A DNA stretch of 64,000 nt, taken from positions 40,375,150-40,439,149 of the forward strand of contig OX463781.1 of assembly GCA_949825025.1 (NCBI GenBank), in the 5' to 3' direction. Position numbers and translations under genes: made by a program. This document shows positions 26,883 to 39,830 of this stretch, piece by piece. The DNA comes from Siphlonurus alternatus. Its lineage: Eukaryota; Arthropoda; Insecta; Ephemeroptera; Siphlonuridae. The notes beneath the pieces are model-generated. The model had not been told where the DNA came from and ran no database searches. It was given only the letters and a program-made list of their open reading frames with translations. The first letter of the stretch is position 1. Each line of letters begins with the position of its first letter.

Positions 26883-26973
<91 letters not shown>

Positions 26974-27056
26974 CTCTTTTTGCCTCTCTATCTCACTCTC
27001 TCTATCTATTTTCCTCTCTCCATCTCTCTCCCCATCTTTCTCTATCCATCCATCCA

Positions 27057-27119
<63 letters not shown>
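26883..27119. repeat. Two (CT)n microsatellites with a CT-rich spacer
   Basis: CT arrays at 26883-26969 and 27061-27119, joined by pyrimidine-rich sequence with CTAT, CCAT and CATC variants. Long frames on both strands here are simple-sequence artefacts. Confidence 0.95.
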
Positions 27120-27125
<6 letters not shown>

Positions 27126-27654
27126 CATTCTAGCAATGTTGTTACCTCAAGATACCCTCCCCATCCCATTTCCTCTTTTGCTAAACACAAGGAAAAAGAA
27201 AATAAAGGGAAAAGAACTTTTATCTAAAGTTAAATTTAGAACACATTGCAAATCTGGAACATTAGGAGAAGAAAATACTGAGGTGTCTTAATTAAAGATA
27301 GTAAGACTAATTTTACCAAAACATTCACCTACAAGTTAAAATAAATTACTGTAATATTTTTTTATATGTTGAAACACACTGTAAAAGTAAATAAACTTAA
27401 ATATGTTTCTATTAAAAAAAATTATTATTATATACACTAATAAGAAATAATTTTAAAAAATATTTTTTTTTCCTTATTAAAACATTATTTATTTTTCAAA
27501 ATTATTTATATAATATAATAATCAAAATAATTTTAAAATTTAATTATATTTTTATTACTTTTAAAATTAACAATTTTATGTAATTCATTTTATAGCTTAG
27601 ACTTTTTTTCCTACAAAGACGAAGAAAAAAAAATTTAAAGTAAAAAAGTAGAGA

Positions 27655-27870
27655 GTAAGCCATTGAGGTGTCTGGAAGAAGGGACATTTGGGGTGAAGGT
27701 TGACATGGCCATTGCAACTCGACAACGAGGAATATGGCTCCTAGGAGGTTTAAATTGCAGACAAGACAGACTCTCTCATCATGGTTGTCTTCTTAAAGAC
27801 ATTACAGTCTCTTTTTACATCCCTCAGGATCAAAATAATGTTGCGGCTAATCACACCTTAGAATTGCTTC
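27655..27870. other. Complex-sequence island, unassigned
   Basis: GC-richer and of high complexity, with a 98-codon plus frame at 27663-27959 whose first 70 codons look unbiased: TTTGGGGTGAAGGTTGACAT, CGACAACGAGGAATATGGC, CTAGGAGGTTTAAATTGCAG. No domain is recognisable and the last third is A+T-driven. A fragment of a gene or a conserved non-coding element are both possible. Confidence 0.3.
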
Positions 27871-29611
27871 ACATGCCACTTATTATCAAGAATAAATATT
27901 TCAAAAGTACATTTGTTTTTATTATATATAATATATTTTTTTATAACAACCCATTTTAACTTGTATTTTTTTTTATTACTTCTATATAGCACTCTAAAAC
28001 ACACGTCAACAACTAGCTTTATATAAGTATAATAATAAAACACACTATAATATACGTTGTAATAGTTATACTATAGAGTATAGTAAGAAAAGCAATATTA
28101 AGTTTATATTTATAGTGTTGAAAAGTTAAATTTCATGTTTTTCTTTTGTTTCTTTTAAACAGTTTGTCTAATATTTAATTCTTCATTATAATTCTTTCTT
28201 CTCTCTTTATAACTTTAAAAGTAAAGAGTTTAAAAGTAGAGCACCCATCAAATAGAATAACAATAAAAACTTTTTATATTGATTGTTTTGTTTTTATTAT
28301 CCTTCTTCTGTTTTGTTTACAATTTTCAACAAAAAGGAGTGACAAGGGAGTTTTCAAATTAAATTGAGTTGATTTTTACCGAAAATTATGCAAAATTTGA
28401 TATATTTTTTACAAATATTAATAAAATTGTATATTATAATTCGAAGAAATAATTTTATCATACAAAATATAATATTAATGGATTAATTTACAGTAAATTA
28501 TTGTGTTTATTTATTCATGAGTAACATTTATTATTAATTAATATTATTATTTTATTGAATAGTAATTATAATTCACTTGATTGATTTCAATATTCATATT
28601 AATATAAAATAAATTTGATTTATAATTTTCATTAGCTTTTAATTGTAATTTTATTACAGAGATAATAATTGCCTACACAAGTAAAAATTAATGAATTATT
28701 TTTACAGAGCTTAAATCCGATTGCAGATGTTTTTATATACAGTTGTATTAAAAATTTGCAATATAATTATTATCTTATTTTTTTATATGTTAAAAATTGT
28801 CACCAAACCTAAACAGCAAAGAATACAATCTTTCACCTGTAATAACCAGTATCTCATGTAATGAATTATTACTTGTTCTTTCAAATACTATTTTCTGTTA
28901 TTATCATAAAAATTCCATAAAACTCATGTATGAATTTTCTTTGTTTAACACGAAATTATTAAGTTTCTACTGAAATTTGCAAGAAATATTTGCTTCCTTT
29001 TTTTATCTTTATACATTTCAGAGTTTTTTATTATTTAAAAGTACGCAAATTAAGTGTATGGTTCTCAATATAATTACAACAAAAACAAGTACTTACTTTT
29101 TAAAATATTCTATGAATTCATGCTACTATATATAAAATTATGTCCAATGGTATACGTTTATGATGGTAATAACGTAATAACTTTCTTAGCACCTTTTTAA
29201 AGAACAGTAGTAAAATTTATTATGTAGTTTATTTTTTTGATTTAAAGATTAATCTCAGTTACTGCTGCATTCAAAGAATATTTCCCTGCAAACGAATCGA
29301 ATGAAATAAATTTTGAAAAATAAAAAATGTTTTATAACTTAATCGCTTATGGTTTGAGCGAATTCAGTCTTGCAGTTTTCTTACAACAGCTCCATTTCCG
29401 ATTTTCGTCCGTAAGGCCAATGTTAAACTTCTACCTCAGTTTTCACAAAACTGATAAGACAGATTCGCTTCAAAATTTGTATGCCACTTATTGGTGGTAA
29501 GTTCTAAGTCCCCTGCAGGCGGTAAAAATTGCGAGATATTAACCTACTGAGATTCATCCTTAAAATATTTTATTTGTAATAGATAGAGGTTACATTTTAC
29601 ACTTGATATAT
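27871..29611. other. AT-rich DNA, no feature seen
   Basis: A+T-rich. 29385-29495 is less biased, has one open frame of about 37 codons between an ACAACAG acceptor-like site and a GTGGTAAGT donor-like site, and could be an exon by chance. I do not call it. Confidence 0.45.
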
Positions 29612-29915
29612 CTTGCTAAATCACCGAAGTCAAGCTACGTTGAACATGACTATGGGAAGACCATTCAAGTAAAAATAACGTTTTTCTCTCCTTGGGGTAA
29701 ATTCATCTCACACGTGATGCACTTGATGTGTGTGGTTCTCCAGGCTTTAAAAATCACTTTGGTTCTTTGATAAAAAGTAAATGTGTCCGTCTTAACTGAG
29801 GTTTTCCACGGTTTCCTCACTCTCACCTTAAGTGAATGTTGGGACGTGTAACAGACCGTGTTCACCTTTATCCCTACCCTTTACCCCGCCTCGAGCTCCA
29901 AGGGGTATATCCTTG
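29612..29915 (+). mobile_element. 5S-derived SINE, second subfamily, copy 1
   Basis: The head AATCACCGAAGTCAAGC at 29619-29636 matches the 5S A-box region, followed by a decayed intermediate element and AAGACCATT. The body differs from the first subfamily: GTGTGTGGTTCTCCAGGC, GTCCGTCTTAACTGAGG, TTTTCCACGGTTTCCTCAC and CCCGCCTCGAGCTCCAAGG. The body recurs reversed at 35640-35800. AACTGAGGTTTTCCACG parallels GGCTGAGGTTTCCACGC in the first subfamily, so the two are related. Confidence 0.65.
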
Positions 29916-29991
29916 TAAAAGAAAAAAAAAAACTTCAAGTGTTTCAAGTGTTATAACGAGGTTGTTGTATAAGATGCTATCAGGACTGTTT

Positions 29992-31234
<1,243 letters not shown>

Positions 31235-31453
31235 TAGTCAAATTAATTTCGTATTACTTCCGGAAGTATAACCAGAAAGTGTGTAGTTTGCATATTTTCT
31301 GTTTATAATTCAGTTTTAAAAGTTTAAAGAGTGTTTTGAAGTAGAAATACTGGCCAATGTGTGAAATTTTAACACTGAAATACGAATAAGAAGACCAGAA
31401 ACATTACACTTCCGACTACTTCCGGAGGGAATATTATGTAAATTTGTCTCTAG
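31235..31453. mobile_element. MITE family L, copy 2
   Basis: The ends are TAGTCAAATTAATTTCG and GTAAATTTGTCTCTA, with inner arms ACTTCCGGAAGTATAACC and GACTACTTCCGGAGGG. The central part GAAGTAGAAATACTGGCC parallels the copy at 36711. The termini are more worn than in copy 1. Confidence 0.7.
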
Positions 31454-32578
31454 TACCACCCATCTACTAAAGATAAAATAATGTAAAGACTTTTACAGTA
31501 TAGTAAAATTTCATTCAAGAAAAATATAAATAAGAGGTAACATAATATAACTTAGTAACATTATTATATGTATAAATTATATTTAAATGTATGTAATATG
31601 ATGAATTTGGATCTGAATATATTATATAGATATTGTTACAAATATTGTTATCTATAAATTTATTTAATTATAAATTACATCTTATCCTATTTGTCATGTT
31701 TCTTAGTCCACTTAACTATAGCTTGGCACTGTTGTATAGGTCTTTTATTGATGAGGTTGCATTAGCAAAAGAGGCTTGGCAAATGATCTATTGCAAGGTT
31801 GCGTGCAACTATAGGGTTCAAATTTCCTTCTCATTCTATTTCACCCCATGAGACGTTATATATATATATAATATATATATATAAAGCTTAGTGTTGTAAA
31901 GAGAGGGTATTATGGAATATTCCTAGACCTGAAATTAACAACTTTGTAATAGAAGTATATACAAGTCAACTCTCTGTTTCTCTTACTCCTTAGTCTTTTG
32001 ACTCCCTTTTAATATATATAAAGATACATAGCCTTAGGTATACAAAGACTCATATCATCAAGTTTTAGCCTTTAGCTATCATAACCATAAGGTCAGGTCA
32101 ACATGTCGATCAAAAACTTTATGTACTTGTGAGCTATACCTCCAATATTACATCACCAAATTGAAGGCATAAAACTTTATATTTAATAATATACCGAACC
32201 ATGAAAAAAAAAATAAATAAAAATAATAAGGGTATTTCTGATTGACGTATTCTAATTTATTTTTATTCATACAGTCAGTAAAAATCAACATTAAAATGTG
32301 ATAACAATAATGGGGGCTATACTATTCAAGAATAGAATTATCCAGGTTTCTCACTATGTTCAATGTCATTTAATTTGACTGGCGCTAGGATATAAGAAAT
32401 CTGGATAACTCTTCCATGAATCACCCCCAACTGTAATTGGTATTATGTAATAACTATGGTGTTAGGAGACAGAATATATAATATTTAAAGTTGAAACTAA
32501 TTACTTCAATATAATATTATATCTAATAAAAATATATTGTTGTTAGAAAGAAACATAATATATATTGATATATATAAT
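31454..32578. other. AT-rich DNA with a short TA array
   Basis: A (TA)n-type array at 31856-31882 interrupts otherwise featureless A+T-rich sequence. The 72-codon frame at 31633-31851 has no support. Confidence 0.5.
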
Positions 32579-32716
32579 GGGCGTGATTCACGAAGCAGTT
32601 AGCCAAGTTTCTAGTCACATTTAGCTGAAACCACGTTTAATTCTGCCTGTTTTACATGTTAAATCACCTAGTTAAACGGAGTTAGAAACCTAGCTAACAG
32701 TTTCGTGAATCGCGCC
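32579..32716. mobile_element. MITE family I, copy 1
   Basis: 138 bp with inverted ends GGGCGTGATTCACGAAGCAG and CAGTTTCGTGAATCGCGCC. The arms continue AGCCAAGTTTCTAG and TAGAAACCTAGCTAA. AAT flanks both ends (32576-32578, 32717-32719), either a 3-bp duplication or part of the inverted repeat. Other copies lie at 33574-33742 and, badly worn, 52085-52192. Confidence 0.75.
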
Positions 32717-32938
32717 AATTATAAATATTTCTTGATGCAAATAATATTATTATAATTAATGATAAAATTATAATTATTGTTTATTTATAATTACATAATA
32801 AATAAACACGACGTACATATTATAATAAAACGTACTGGTACCCTTACCATATATAAATTATGTAAGTACGTGTAAACTTTATTACAAAATTTTGAATGTA
32901 TGAAAAGTTTTAACTTTGTATAACATGTGGAGGTATAT

Positions 32939-33007
32939 ATATATATACAATATATAAACGTGTGCACAGTATAAGAGAGAGGTTTAGTTGAATGGCGTTT
33001 GCTACCG

Positions 33008-33044
<37 letters not shown>
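32939..33044. repeat. Two short (TA)n arrays
   Basis: ATATATATA runs at about 32935-32945 and a 34-bp array at 33011-33044 followed by GTATGTATGTATAG. Confidence 0.85.
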
Positions 33045-33049
<5 letters not shown>

Positions 33050-33056
<7 letters not shown>

Positions 33057-33370
33057 AGAGACACGTATGAGGGTATATAGAGAGAAAAGGAATGAGAGAG
33101 AAAGAGGCCACAGTGAAAGAGCTCCCCGGGGCGTCATAAGTCGAGTCTGTGATGTGAACCTCCAGCGACTGAGGTCCAGTCAATCCTCAACGATATAGTC
33201 TCCTCCTACCCCTATTTCCAGAACCTCCCCTAGTTTGGAGTGAGAAGCCGAGGTTACATCACGTCGCAACGACCTAATGGTGTCCAATCCCTACTACTGC
33301 CTTTTGATCACTTCTAGAGCCCCCAGGTCTAAATGAAGTTATATACTTCAAATGACGATGTGGAGATTCA
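33050..33370. other. GC-richer complex island
   Basis: A 320-bp block with balanced composition: GAGCTCCCCGGGGCGTCATA, AACCTCCAGCGACTGAGGTC, AAGCCGAGGTTACATCACG and TCTAGAGCCCCCAGGTC. The frames here are short and unconvincing. It does not repeat elsewhere in the window. It could be a regulatory element, a short exon or a piece of a single-copy transposon. Confidence 0.3.
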
Positions 33371-33454
33371 ATATCCCACACTATGACAATATTGATACCA
33401 ATTTATACTCATTGAAATTTAGTAATAAATATTTTGTTTTTCATATACCCAAAA

Positions 33455-33815
33455 GCCTTAAGGCTACATTTACGGTGTATACTATTTTAAATGGAGTCTA
33501 AAATTGGGTTTAAAATTGGGCTTTAAGGCCTTATGTTTTAAGGCCTGATTTTAGGCTCAATTTTAAACACAATGGATGCGATTCATGAAACAGTTAGTCA
33601 GGTTTCTAACCACGTTTAGCTTAATCACCTTTAACTATTAACTGTTTTACTAGGTGGTTTAACACGTAAAACAGGTATAGTTAAACGTGCTTATGTTAAA
33701 CGTGATTATGAAACCTGACTAACTGCTTCGTGAATCACGCCCAATTTTTTAAAGATTCAAAATAGTGCACCTGTGCATTAAATGTGGTTAAAAGACTTTG
33801 TGAATGCCCCCTAAA
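33455..33815. repeat. Possible outer palindrome hosting MITE I
   Basis: Sequence left of MITE I (GGTGTATACTATTTTAAATGG) and right of it (TTCAAAATAGTGCACCTGTG) pair roughly as inverted arms. A smaller palindrome, AAGGCCTTATGTTTTAAGGCC, lies in between at about 33520. The outer ends are not clear, so this is a weak call. Confidence 0.3.
33574..33742. mobile_element. MITE family I, copy 2
   Basis: 169 bp. The ends are GGATGCGATTCATGAAACAG and CTGCTTCGTGAATCACGCC, with AAT on both sides. Inner arms are TTAGTCAGGTTTCTAACCACG and CGTGATTATGAAACCTGAC, with a second inner pair ACTAGGTGGTTTAACACG and CGTGCTTATGTTAAACGTG. Confidence 0.75.
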
Positions 33816-34231
33816 ATAATGTATTATATTGCAACATACAAAATTTATTAAATAATTTATTTTAATTAGCTGTCATAATTTTAATGTTGTAATTTAGATT
33901 ATAATCTAGAACATTATGTGTCGTTTTATGTAACTGCATGAGCTTTAGCGTGCATGCAGCTGTATGTATGTGTTTGTATAATGATGCGTAAACTCTAATG
34001 GACATGACAAATTATGCTAATATAACATTTAATTAACAAGCGTCCAACATACTCATATGTAAGTACTTTATAAGCTTAATATATGTATGAACATTTAAAT
34101 AATATGTTATAGGTGAATATACTTTTAAAAAAATATATTTTAATTAAAAATTTATAAATAATGATATTTCATTGGAAAGAGAATTTGATTTTTTTTTTAT
34201 CAAACCCTATTGGGTATACATATTTCTATTT
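33816..34231. other. AT-rich DNA, no feature seen
   Basis: A+T-rich spacer with no supported feature. Confidence 0.55.
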
Positions 34232-34586
34232 ACTAATTACATACTACTTTGAAACCCCGAACCTTCCGAAACCCTAACTTGAGCGTTTCGCGGGCTCGTC
34301 CGGAACAGGGGCGGCCACGGCGTTAATCCATCCCGGCATTTGGTTGCGGTTGAGGGAAGCGTGGAAACCTCAGCCAAGATGGACGCTACAGCTTTTGTCA
34401 ATGAGCCAGAAGTGCAATGGTTCAAAGCCAGGGGAATCACATAGTGGAAAAGCGCAAAGATTTACCCCTGGGTGGGAAACGTGTTTTTTATTGAAAATGA
34501 TCACCCATCTAACTACTAACCCCGCTCGGCGTTACTTCGGTGATCTGATGAGACCTGGTCAAGCCCACTTCGCCATACCTCCCACT
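34232..34586 (-). mobile_element. 5S rRNA-derived SINE, copy 2
   Basis: Probably the best preserved copy. On the minus strand the head reads GGGAGGTATGGCGAAGTGGG, CTTGACCAGGTCTCATCAG, ATCACCGAAGTAACGCCG, then GGGGTTAGTAGTTAGATGGG and TGATC. The body follows as in copy 1: CATTGACAAAAGCTGTAGCG, GAGGTTTCCACGCTTCCC, GTGGCCGCCCCTGTTCC and AACGCTCAAGTTAGGGTTTC. The 3' end runs into A+T-rich sequence near 34232. No target duplication could be fixed by eye. Confidence 0.85.
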
Positions 34587-35639
34587 ATTTAAATTATAAT
34601 TATGAATTTTAAAATGAAACTTAAAAATTATTTAGATTATATGGACATATCAGCAATATTTGACTGTCTATTTTATTTACTTTATCATTAATATCATTAT
34701 TATCTAATTTTTTTTAGCTGGATTATAGAGTAAATAAAGACATTATTATTTAGTATTTACATACTTATCTATATAAATTTTTCATTTTATATCTATATAA
34801 CTACTTACGTAGATAATTCATTAAATCTCTATTTCTAGACAAATATTTTGAAGTCAAAGACATAGATTTAGGTACATTATAATAGTCTTAAAAACAAGTT
34901 AAAAATTTATGAAACTAAAGAGAGTAGCAATTATTTAATATATCAAATTAAAGCACAACAAATTTTTTAAAGATGAAAACAGAATTTAGGTTAACAGACT
35001 AAAAATGTAAGCTTTGAGTTTTGCTACTTGGAAGCAAACTTGTAAACTTTGGTGATGAACATTTGACAATTATGGTAATGCTTCCTCAGAGACTCAAACG
35101 TGGTAAGTATAATATATAAAAGAAAGAAAATTACATGTCACAGGAGTATTTTAAAGGCTTTTAACATTTAGAAAATGAGAATATGTAAGATTTCAAAGTA
35201 GAGTGCTAAAACGTTTTAATACCTACATATATTTTTCATTTGTTTTCTACTGCGTATCTTATATAGTCACTGGAGAAAATACTTCTTTTGAGGTCATATC
35301 ACTTCTTACATATTGTACATAGTGTACTTTGTACACTTCATGGCAGCATGAATGTTTTCACAGAACTCTTCGCGGCTGTTACAAAAAACATGATTTATCT
35401 AGTACAACTTCTTTGTTTTCTTTAGACTGGAAGTAATGTAATATTTTAAAACCTGCATATCTTTGTGTATTGGGAGTTGCATATCCAGCTAACAAAGGTA
35501 ACGTTCTTTCTATCTTGATGTGTATTTTACAAAAAAATTAGATTCTTATACAAATGTCAGCAGAAAACCTAACGGTAAACTTACGAACTACTTCATGATG
35601 GAAAATATAATAGAATTTTATTACTAATATTTTTATTTT
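34587..35639. other. AT-rich DNA, no feature seen
   Basis: A+T-rich. A donor-like GTGGTAAGT lies at 35100-35108, 13 nt after a CTTCCTCAG acceptor-like site. No other support for an exon. Confidence 0.45.
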
Positions 35640-35800
35640 CAATGTTAAGCCATATGAGCTTGGAGCTCGAAGCGGGGTAATGAGTATTGATAAGGTTGGA
35701 AATGGATAGTGGCCATGGCCTGTTACGTGTCCCAGCATTAGTTGAGGTGAGACTGAAGGAATCGTGGAAAACCTCAGTTAGAACGGACACCTCTATTTTT
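35640..35800 (-). mobile_element. 5S-derived SINE, second subfamily, 5'-truncated copy
   Basis: On the minus strand: GTCCGTTCTAACTGAGG, TTTTCCACGATTCCTTCAG, GCTGGGACACGTAACAGGCC and CCCCGCTTCGAGCTCCAAGC. This matches the body at 29780-29915. The 5S-like head is not present. Confidence 0.6.
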
Positions 35801-36710
35801 TTATCAATGGAATTGGTTAAAATATTTCCAATTTGAGCTATAGAAAGTTTTTAAAGGATTTATCATCAAAGCTCAAATAAGGCACAAGAAAATTAATGTA
35901 ATATCATTACAAATTAGTGAAATAATTTCTAAAAAAATGTTAATTTTTGTTCATATTTGTTACTGTACAGTACATTAATTAATATATCACGAATGTATAT
36001 TAGAAAGATTATTTAAATAAAATTAATTTATATACTAAAATTATCACTCTATATAGTATGATCTATAATATTGTGTGTTAAAACTTAAAATTTAGTTTTA
36101 AAACATTTAATATTAAATATATATTAATATTATATATAACACCTGTTTTAGTTACATATACGTTTATAATTGGTATAGAATATGATCATAAACTTATACA
36201 TAATATAAAGCCTTGAGGCAAAATCACGTTTACTTTAATTATATATCATATGATATCTTGTATAAAATTAATTTTAGAACATATAAGGTAAAGGTAGAGT
36301 GGATATAGAACAGGTATATAATATTTTATATATATACGCATGTAAGGTCTAAAATTTAACCCTATATAGTTTCAACATACATTTTCAGTTATCTTTATAT
36401 GATATGGCTGAGAGAGTGAGAGGTAGGTAGCTTCTAAAACTGCAAGAGACTACTACAAGCTATTTTCTCAAGTAAACTTCATTCAATTCTCTATGGGGAG
36501 AACGTACCTTTCTTGTTCACACAGACGACACAGGCAAGCACACCTATAAGAAGATTCCCCCTACCATTTTCCCCCTGACCATCTACTAAGAAGCTTTACA
36601 TATGATGATGTTATTTGTATGCAAATCGTCTTCTCTACCTCATGCTTTTCCCAAGCTTTCTCACCCACAAAGTGTTCAGAGTAGTAGAAAACATTCTAGA
36701 TATACAAATA
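35801..36710. other. AT-rich DNA, no feature seen
   Basis: A+T-rich up to about 36400, then mixed sequence to 36700 with no gene or repeat that I recognise. Confidence 0.5.
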
Positions 36711-36923
36711 CAGTCAAATTGATTTAATATTCCTTCCGGAAGTAGCCGAAAGTGTGAAGTTTGCAGCTCTTCTGTTTATAATTCAGTTTTGAAATTTTAC
36801 AGACTAGTTTTAAATAGAAATATTGACATATGTGTGAAATTATAATGCTGAAATAAAAATAGAAAAAACAGAAACCTTACACTTCCGGTTACTTTCAGAG
36901 GGAATTTCAAGTAAATTTAACTA
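36711..36923. mobile_element. MITE family L, copy 3
   Basis: The left end reads CAGTCAAATTGATTTAATAT, preceded by TA, and the right end reads GTAAATTTAACTA, followed by TA. Inner arms are CCTTCCGGAAGTAGCCG and CGGTTACTTTCAGAGGG. About 213 bp. Confidence 0.75.
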
Positions 36924-37614
36924 TATTTCTCTCTTTCTCTTCATTTTATTTTTATACCCCTTTTTTTCTCTCAAGCCATTTAAATTTTTACTTTATATTT
37001 GTAATGTAATCTATTTTGTAAATGCATTTAAAACATACACATAAAAGAATGTAGGATGTCATAATATTTTATTTTAATGCAATCTTAAATGTGTTTTAAA
37101 CAAAAACTTAACATAAAAAAATATTATGAGCTTTCACAGTATAAAGTTATCAGTACGTTAAATAATTTTTATAATTATATAGAATCTTGATGTTCAAATT
37201 ATGATAAAATTTATTTGCAAAAGTACAAATATAAAAGAGATTATAGATAAATTCAACAGTTAGACTATAAAATGAACGCACAATTATTATGTGCAGTAAA
37301 ACTGCATTCTCTATGCATGCAGTCTATGCTCATAAATTATATGTTTATAACAGTAAATGGCGTGATTATTTCTAAATATTATCTACAGTGATTAAAATAA
37401 TTAGCTTATTTTGTACGGCTTAAAATATGTAGAGTTGAAAGTCTTAATTGTTGCATTGCCAAAATGATAATAATTTTTTAAACTTCCCTGCAACCTATGA
37501 ACCAATGTTTCAAGTTTATCAGGGTAAAAAAAGACAACTAATTATATTGTATGCTGATTTTTATCGTAAACAAGATCAATTAAATACGAGTTAACTTTTA
37601 TAATTTTTATGACG
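36924..37614. other. AT-rich DNA, no feature seen
   Basis: A+T-rich spacer; nothing supported. Confidence 0.55.
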
Positions 37615-37950
37615 TGCTGTGTTTCGTGAATGGTGATGAAATTTCACGTCGAGCGTGGTTAATAGTTGGATGGGTGACCTTTTCCAACAAAAAACACGTT
37701 TCCCATCAGGTGTAAATTATTACACTTTTCCACTATTTGCTTCCCTCTAGAATTGCACTTCCTGTTCATTGACAAAAGCTGTAGCGTTCAGTCTGATTTA
37801 GGTTTTCCACATTTCCCTCAGTCACAGGCAGTACCTGGATGAATTGCAAAGCCGTAGCCGCCCCCGCGTTCTCGATAAGCCAGCGAAACGCTCAAGTTAG
37901 AGTTTCGGAAGTTTGGAGGTTAAAAATTTAGTGATTTAGTAAGTAGAAGT
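37615..37950 (+). mobile_element. 5S rRNA-derived SINE, copy 3, head partly lost
   Basis: It retains GTCGAGCGTGGTTAATAGTT and GGATGGGTGACC from the 5S part (37653-37679). The 5' end is replaced by unrelated sequence with GTTTCGTGAATGGTG. The body is in family order: ACACGTTTCCCATCAGG, CATTGACAAAAGCTGTAGCG, TTTCCCTCAGTCACAGG, AGCGAAACGCTCAAGTTAG. Confidence 0.8.
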
Positions 37951-38024
37951 ACACAATTATAATTTACTAACAAATTTCCAAAGGAGATGAACTATGGTAA
38001 CGTGAAGGGTATCAGATCATGTCT

Positions 38025-38338
38025 CAATAAAAATTAGGCAATAATTATGCACAGTTGTTATCAAAATTATCAGTTGACAATCAAAATTTGCATAATTTTA
38101 TCTGTGAGCAATGCAGTTGCATGAATGGCGGCTGCAAAATAAGTATGCAGGTCAGTGCTTACGTCAAAATGACGTCACAATCTTAGCCTACCTGTGCCCG
38201 AATGTGAGTTGTGGCGTCATTATAACGTCAACCTGCATCCTTGTTTTGCAGTCGTCGCTCATGCAGCTGCATTGCTTACGGAGAAATTGATGCAAATATT
38301 GATTGTCAACTCTATCAAGTAACTGTGCCTAAATTTTA
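38025..38338. mobile_element. Palindromic MITE-like element M
   Basis: The left arm reads AAATTAGGCAATAATTATGC, then GTTGACAATCAAAATTTGCA. The right arm reads TGCAAATATTGATTGTCAAC, then TAACTGTGCCTAAATTT. Inner arms share GCAATGCAGTTGCATGA and TCATGCAGCTGCATTGC. The loop carries two TGACGTCA-like sites and a CGAATG segment. About 314 bp, single copy in the window. Confidence 0.65.
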
Positions 38339-39595
38339 ATTTTTAACAATTCTCTGTGACTTCCTAATTTTTAATTTGAGTTCACTTTAAGGTGGATAGT
38401 AGACTCACTCATTCTTAAAAAATTGTGTTGCTATTACGCAAGGTTGTGGTTTTATGAAGAAGGGAGGGGGAACATATATAAATATGTTGAAAATATTTAA
38501 ACATGGACCACTGTAAAATCGTTCATCATGTTTGTGAATATTGTCAGTTTTCATTACAATCAGTATCATTAAATTTAGAATTAATTAATTAGAATTTATA
38601 ATTATTGATCAAAATAGTTTAACATTATATCAACTAGTATAAAAATTTCTAAGGCATAACTATAAAAAAAAACATTGCATATAAAATTGAATAAAAGCAC
38701 ACTTATGTACTTCCTTAAAGTTTAAAATGATTTATATGCTCCAATCTCTCTCTACATGTGTCTACAATATTACTGTGGAAGATAAAAAAAAAAGTAGTAA
38801 GTCTCTTGCTGAAAACGTCATGCAACTTGAATGCAGCAACATACTACTACTAGTCTTTTTTTATCTTTAACAATTTGGATACAAACCTTAAGGCTATAAG
38901 TTTCAATTTATAAAGTTGGAAGAAGGTGTATACGTTACCTAGCTTCTATATATTTTTTTTTGCCCTTAAGGATTTTGTATGATAAAAAGAGAGTTGATAA
39001 GAAATCTTCTTCAACTGACAAAGTGAAAAAAAGGAGAGAAATGATAAAAAAAAAACATAGAAGGTACAAGCTTTTCATTGGACACAAAAACAGTGAATTG
39101 TTATCGTGATTTTAGATAATATACTGATTATATACTGCGTGCTGTAAAAAAATATAATACCTTAAAGTTACGAAGTCACGCTTTTATAAAGAAATAAGGA
39201 AATTGTTTTTAAAATTTAAGATAATATTAATTTGTTATATCGTATTAATAAAAAAAATAAAAAACTTAAAACACATTATTATTTCTTAGTATAATATCTA
39301 AATGACGTAAAAAAAAACAATAGAAAGGTTTGTTTTAAAAATTTGCTTCATTACTTTTTTTTTTCTTATAACCTGTAACTTTTTTGCAAAACTTTTTAAT
39401 AATCTGTTTTATAAAAATCTTTCTTCTAAAAGGTTAAAATTACATACTTTAATAAATAAAAAAAAGTGTACACAGAGTAATGTATATGAAGCACCAAAAA
39501 GGTTTTTGGTGCACACATTTTACTGGTAGAAGGATCGATTTGTGAAAACTGGGAAGGTGGTATACGAGAATATACGATGTTTAACGAAAACAGAC
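38339..39595. other. AT-rich DNA, no feature seen
   Basis: A+T-rich with several short poly(A) and poly(T) runs. No gene. Confidence 0.55.
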
Positions 39596-39830
39596 GATAT
39601 TGGAAGCTGAGCTCCGTCGTAGCTACCAGCAGCCCCTCGTTTCTGTGCTTGCCCGGGTTGTGGCAGCAGCGGTGGCGCTACTAGGGAGGGGGGGGGGCGC
39701 CACTATACTAATACTTACTACTACACTACTCAACCCTAGCCTGCCTGTGCAAGCCTGCTTGCTTGCTTGCCCCACCCACCCATAACCCAGCTACAATACT
39801 TGCATGCTTGCTCTCTCTATATGCAATTCA
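39596..39830. other. GC-rich island
   Basis: The most GC-rich single-copy segment of the window: GAGCTCCGTCGTAGC, GTGCTTGCCCGGGTTGTGG, CAGCAGCGGTGGCGC, a G run, then repeated TGCTTGC words. A 61-codon plus frame (39600-39785) begins with an ATG and has an Ala/Val/Leu-rich stretch, but no cleavage site or domain that I trust. It could be a promoter, first exon or regulatory island. Confidence 0.35.

Noticed and set aside
27663..27959. 98-codon plus frame as a gene
   Set aside because: The first part has balanced composition, but there is no recognisable domain, the C-terminal third is AT-driven, and no promoter or splice context supports it. Kept only as an unassigned island.
29385..29495. 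Possible plus-strand exon between ACAACAG and GTGGTAAGT
   Set aside because: About 107 nt are open in one frame, but a gap of that length without a stop is common, the acceptor tract is weak, and it disagrees in strand with the better candidate at 17.5 kb.
35088..35108. Possible 13-nt microexon between CTTCCTCAG and GTAAGT
   Set aside because: Only the two short signals support it; such pairs are expected by chance in 64 kb.
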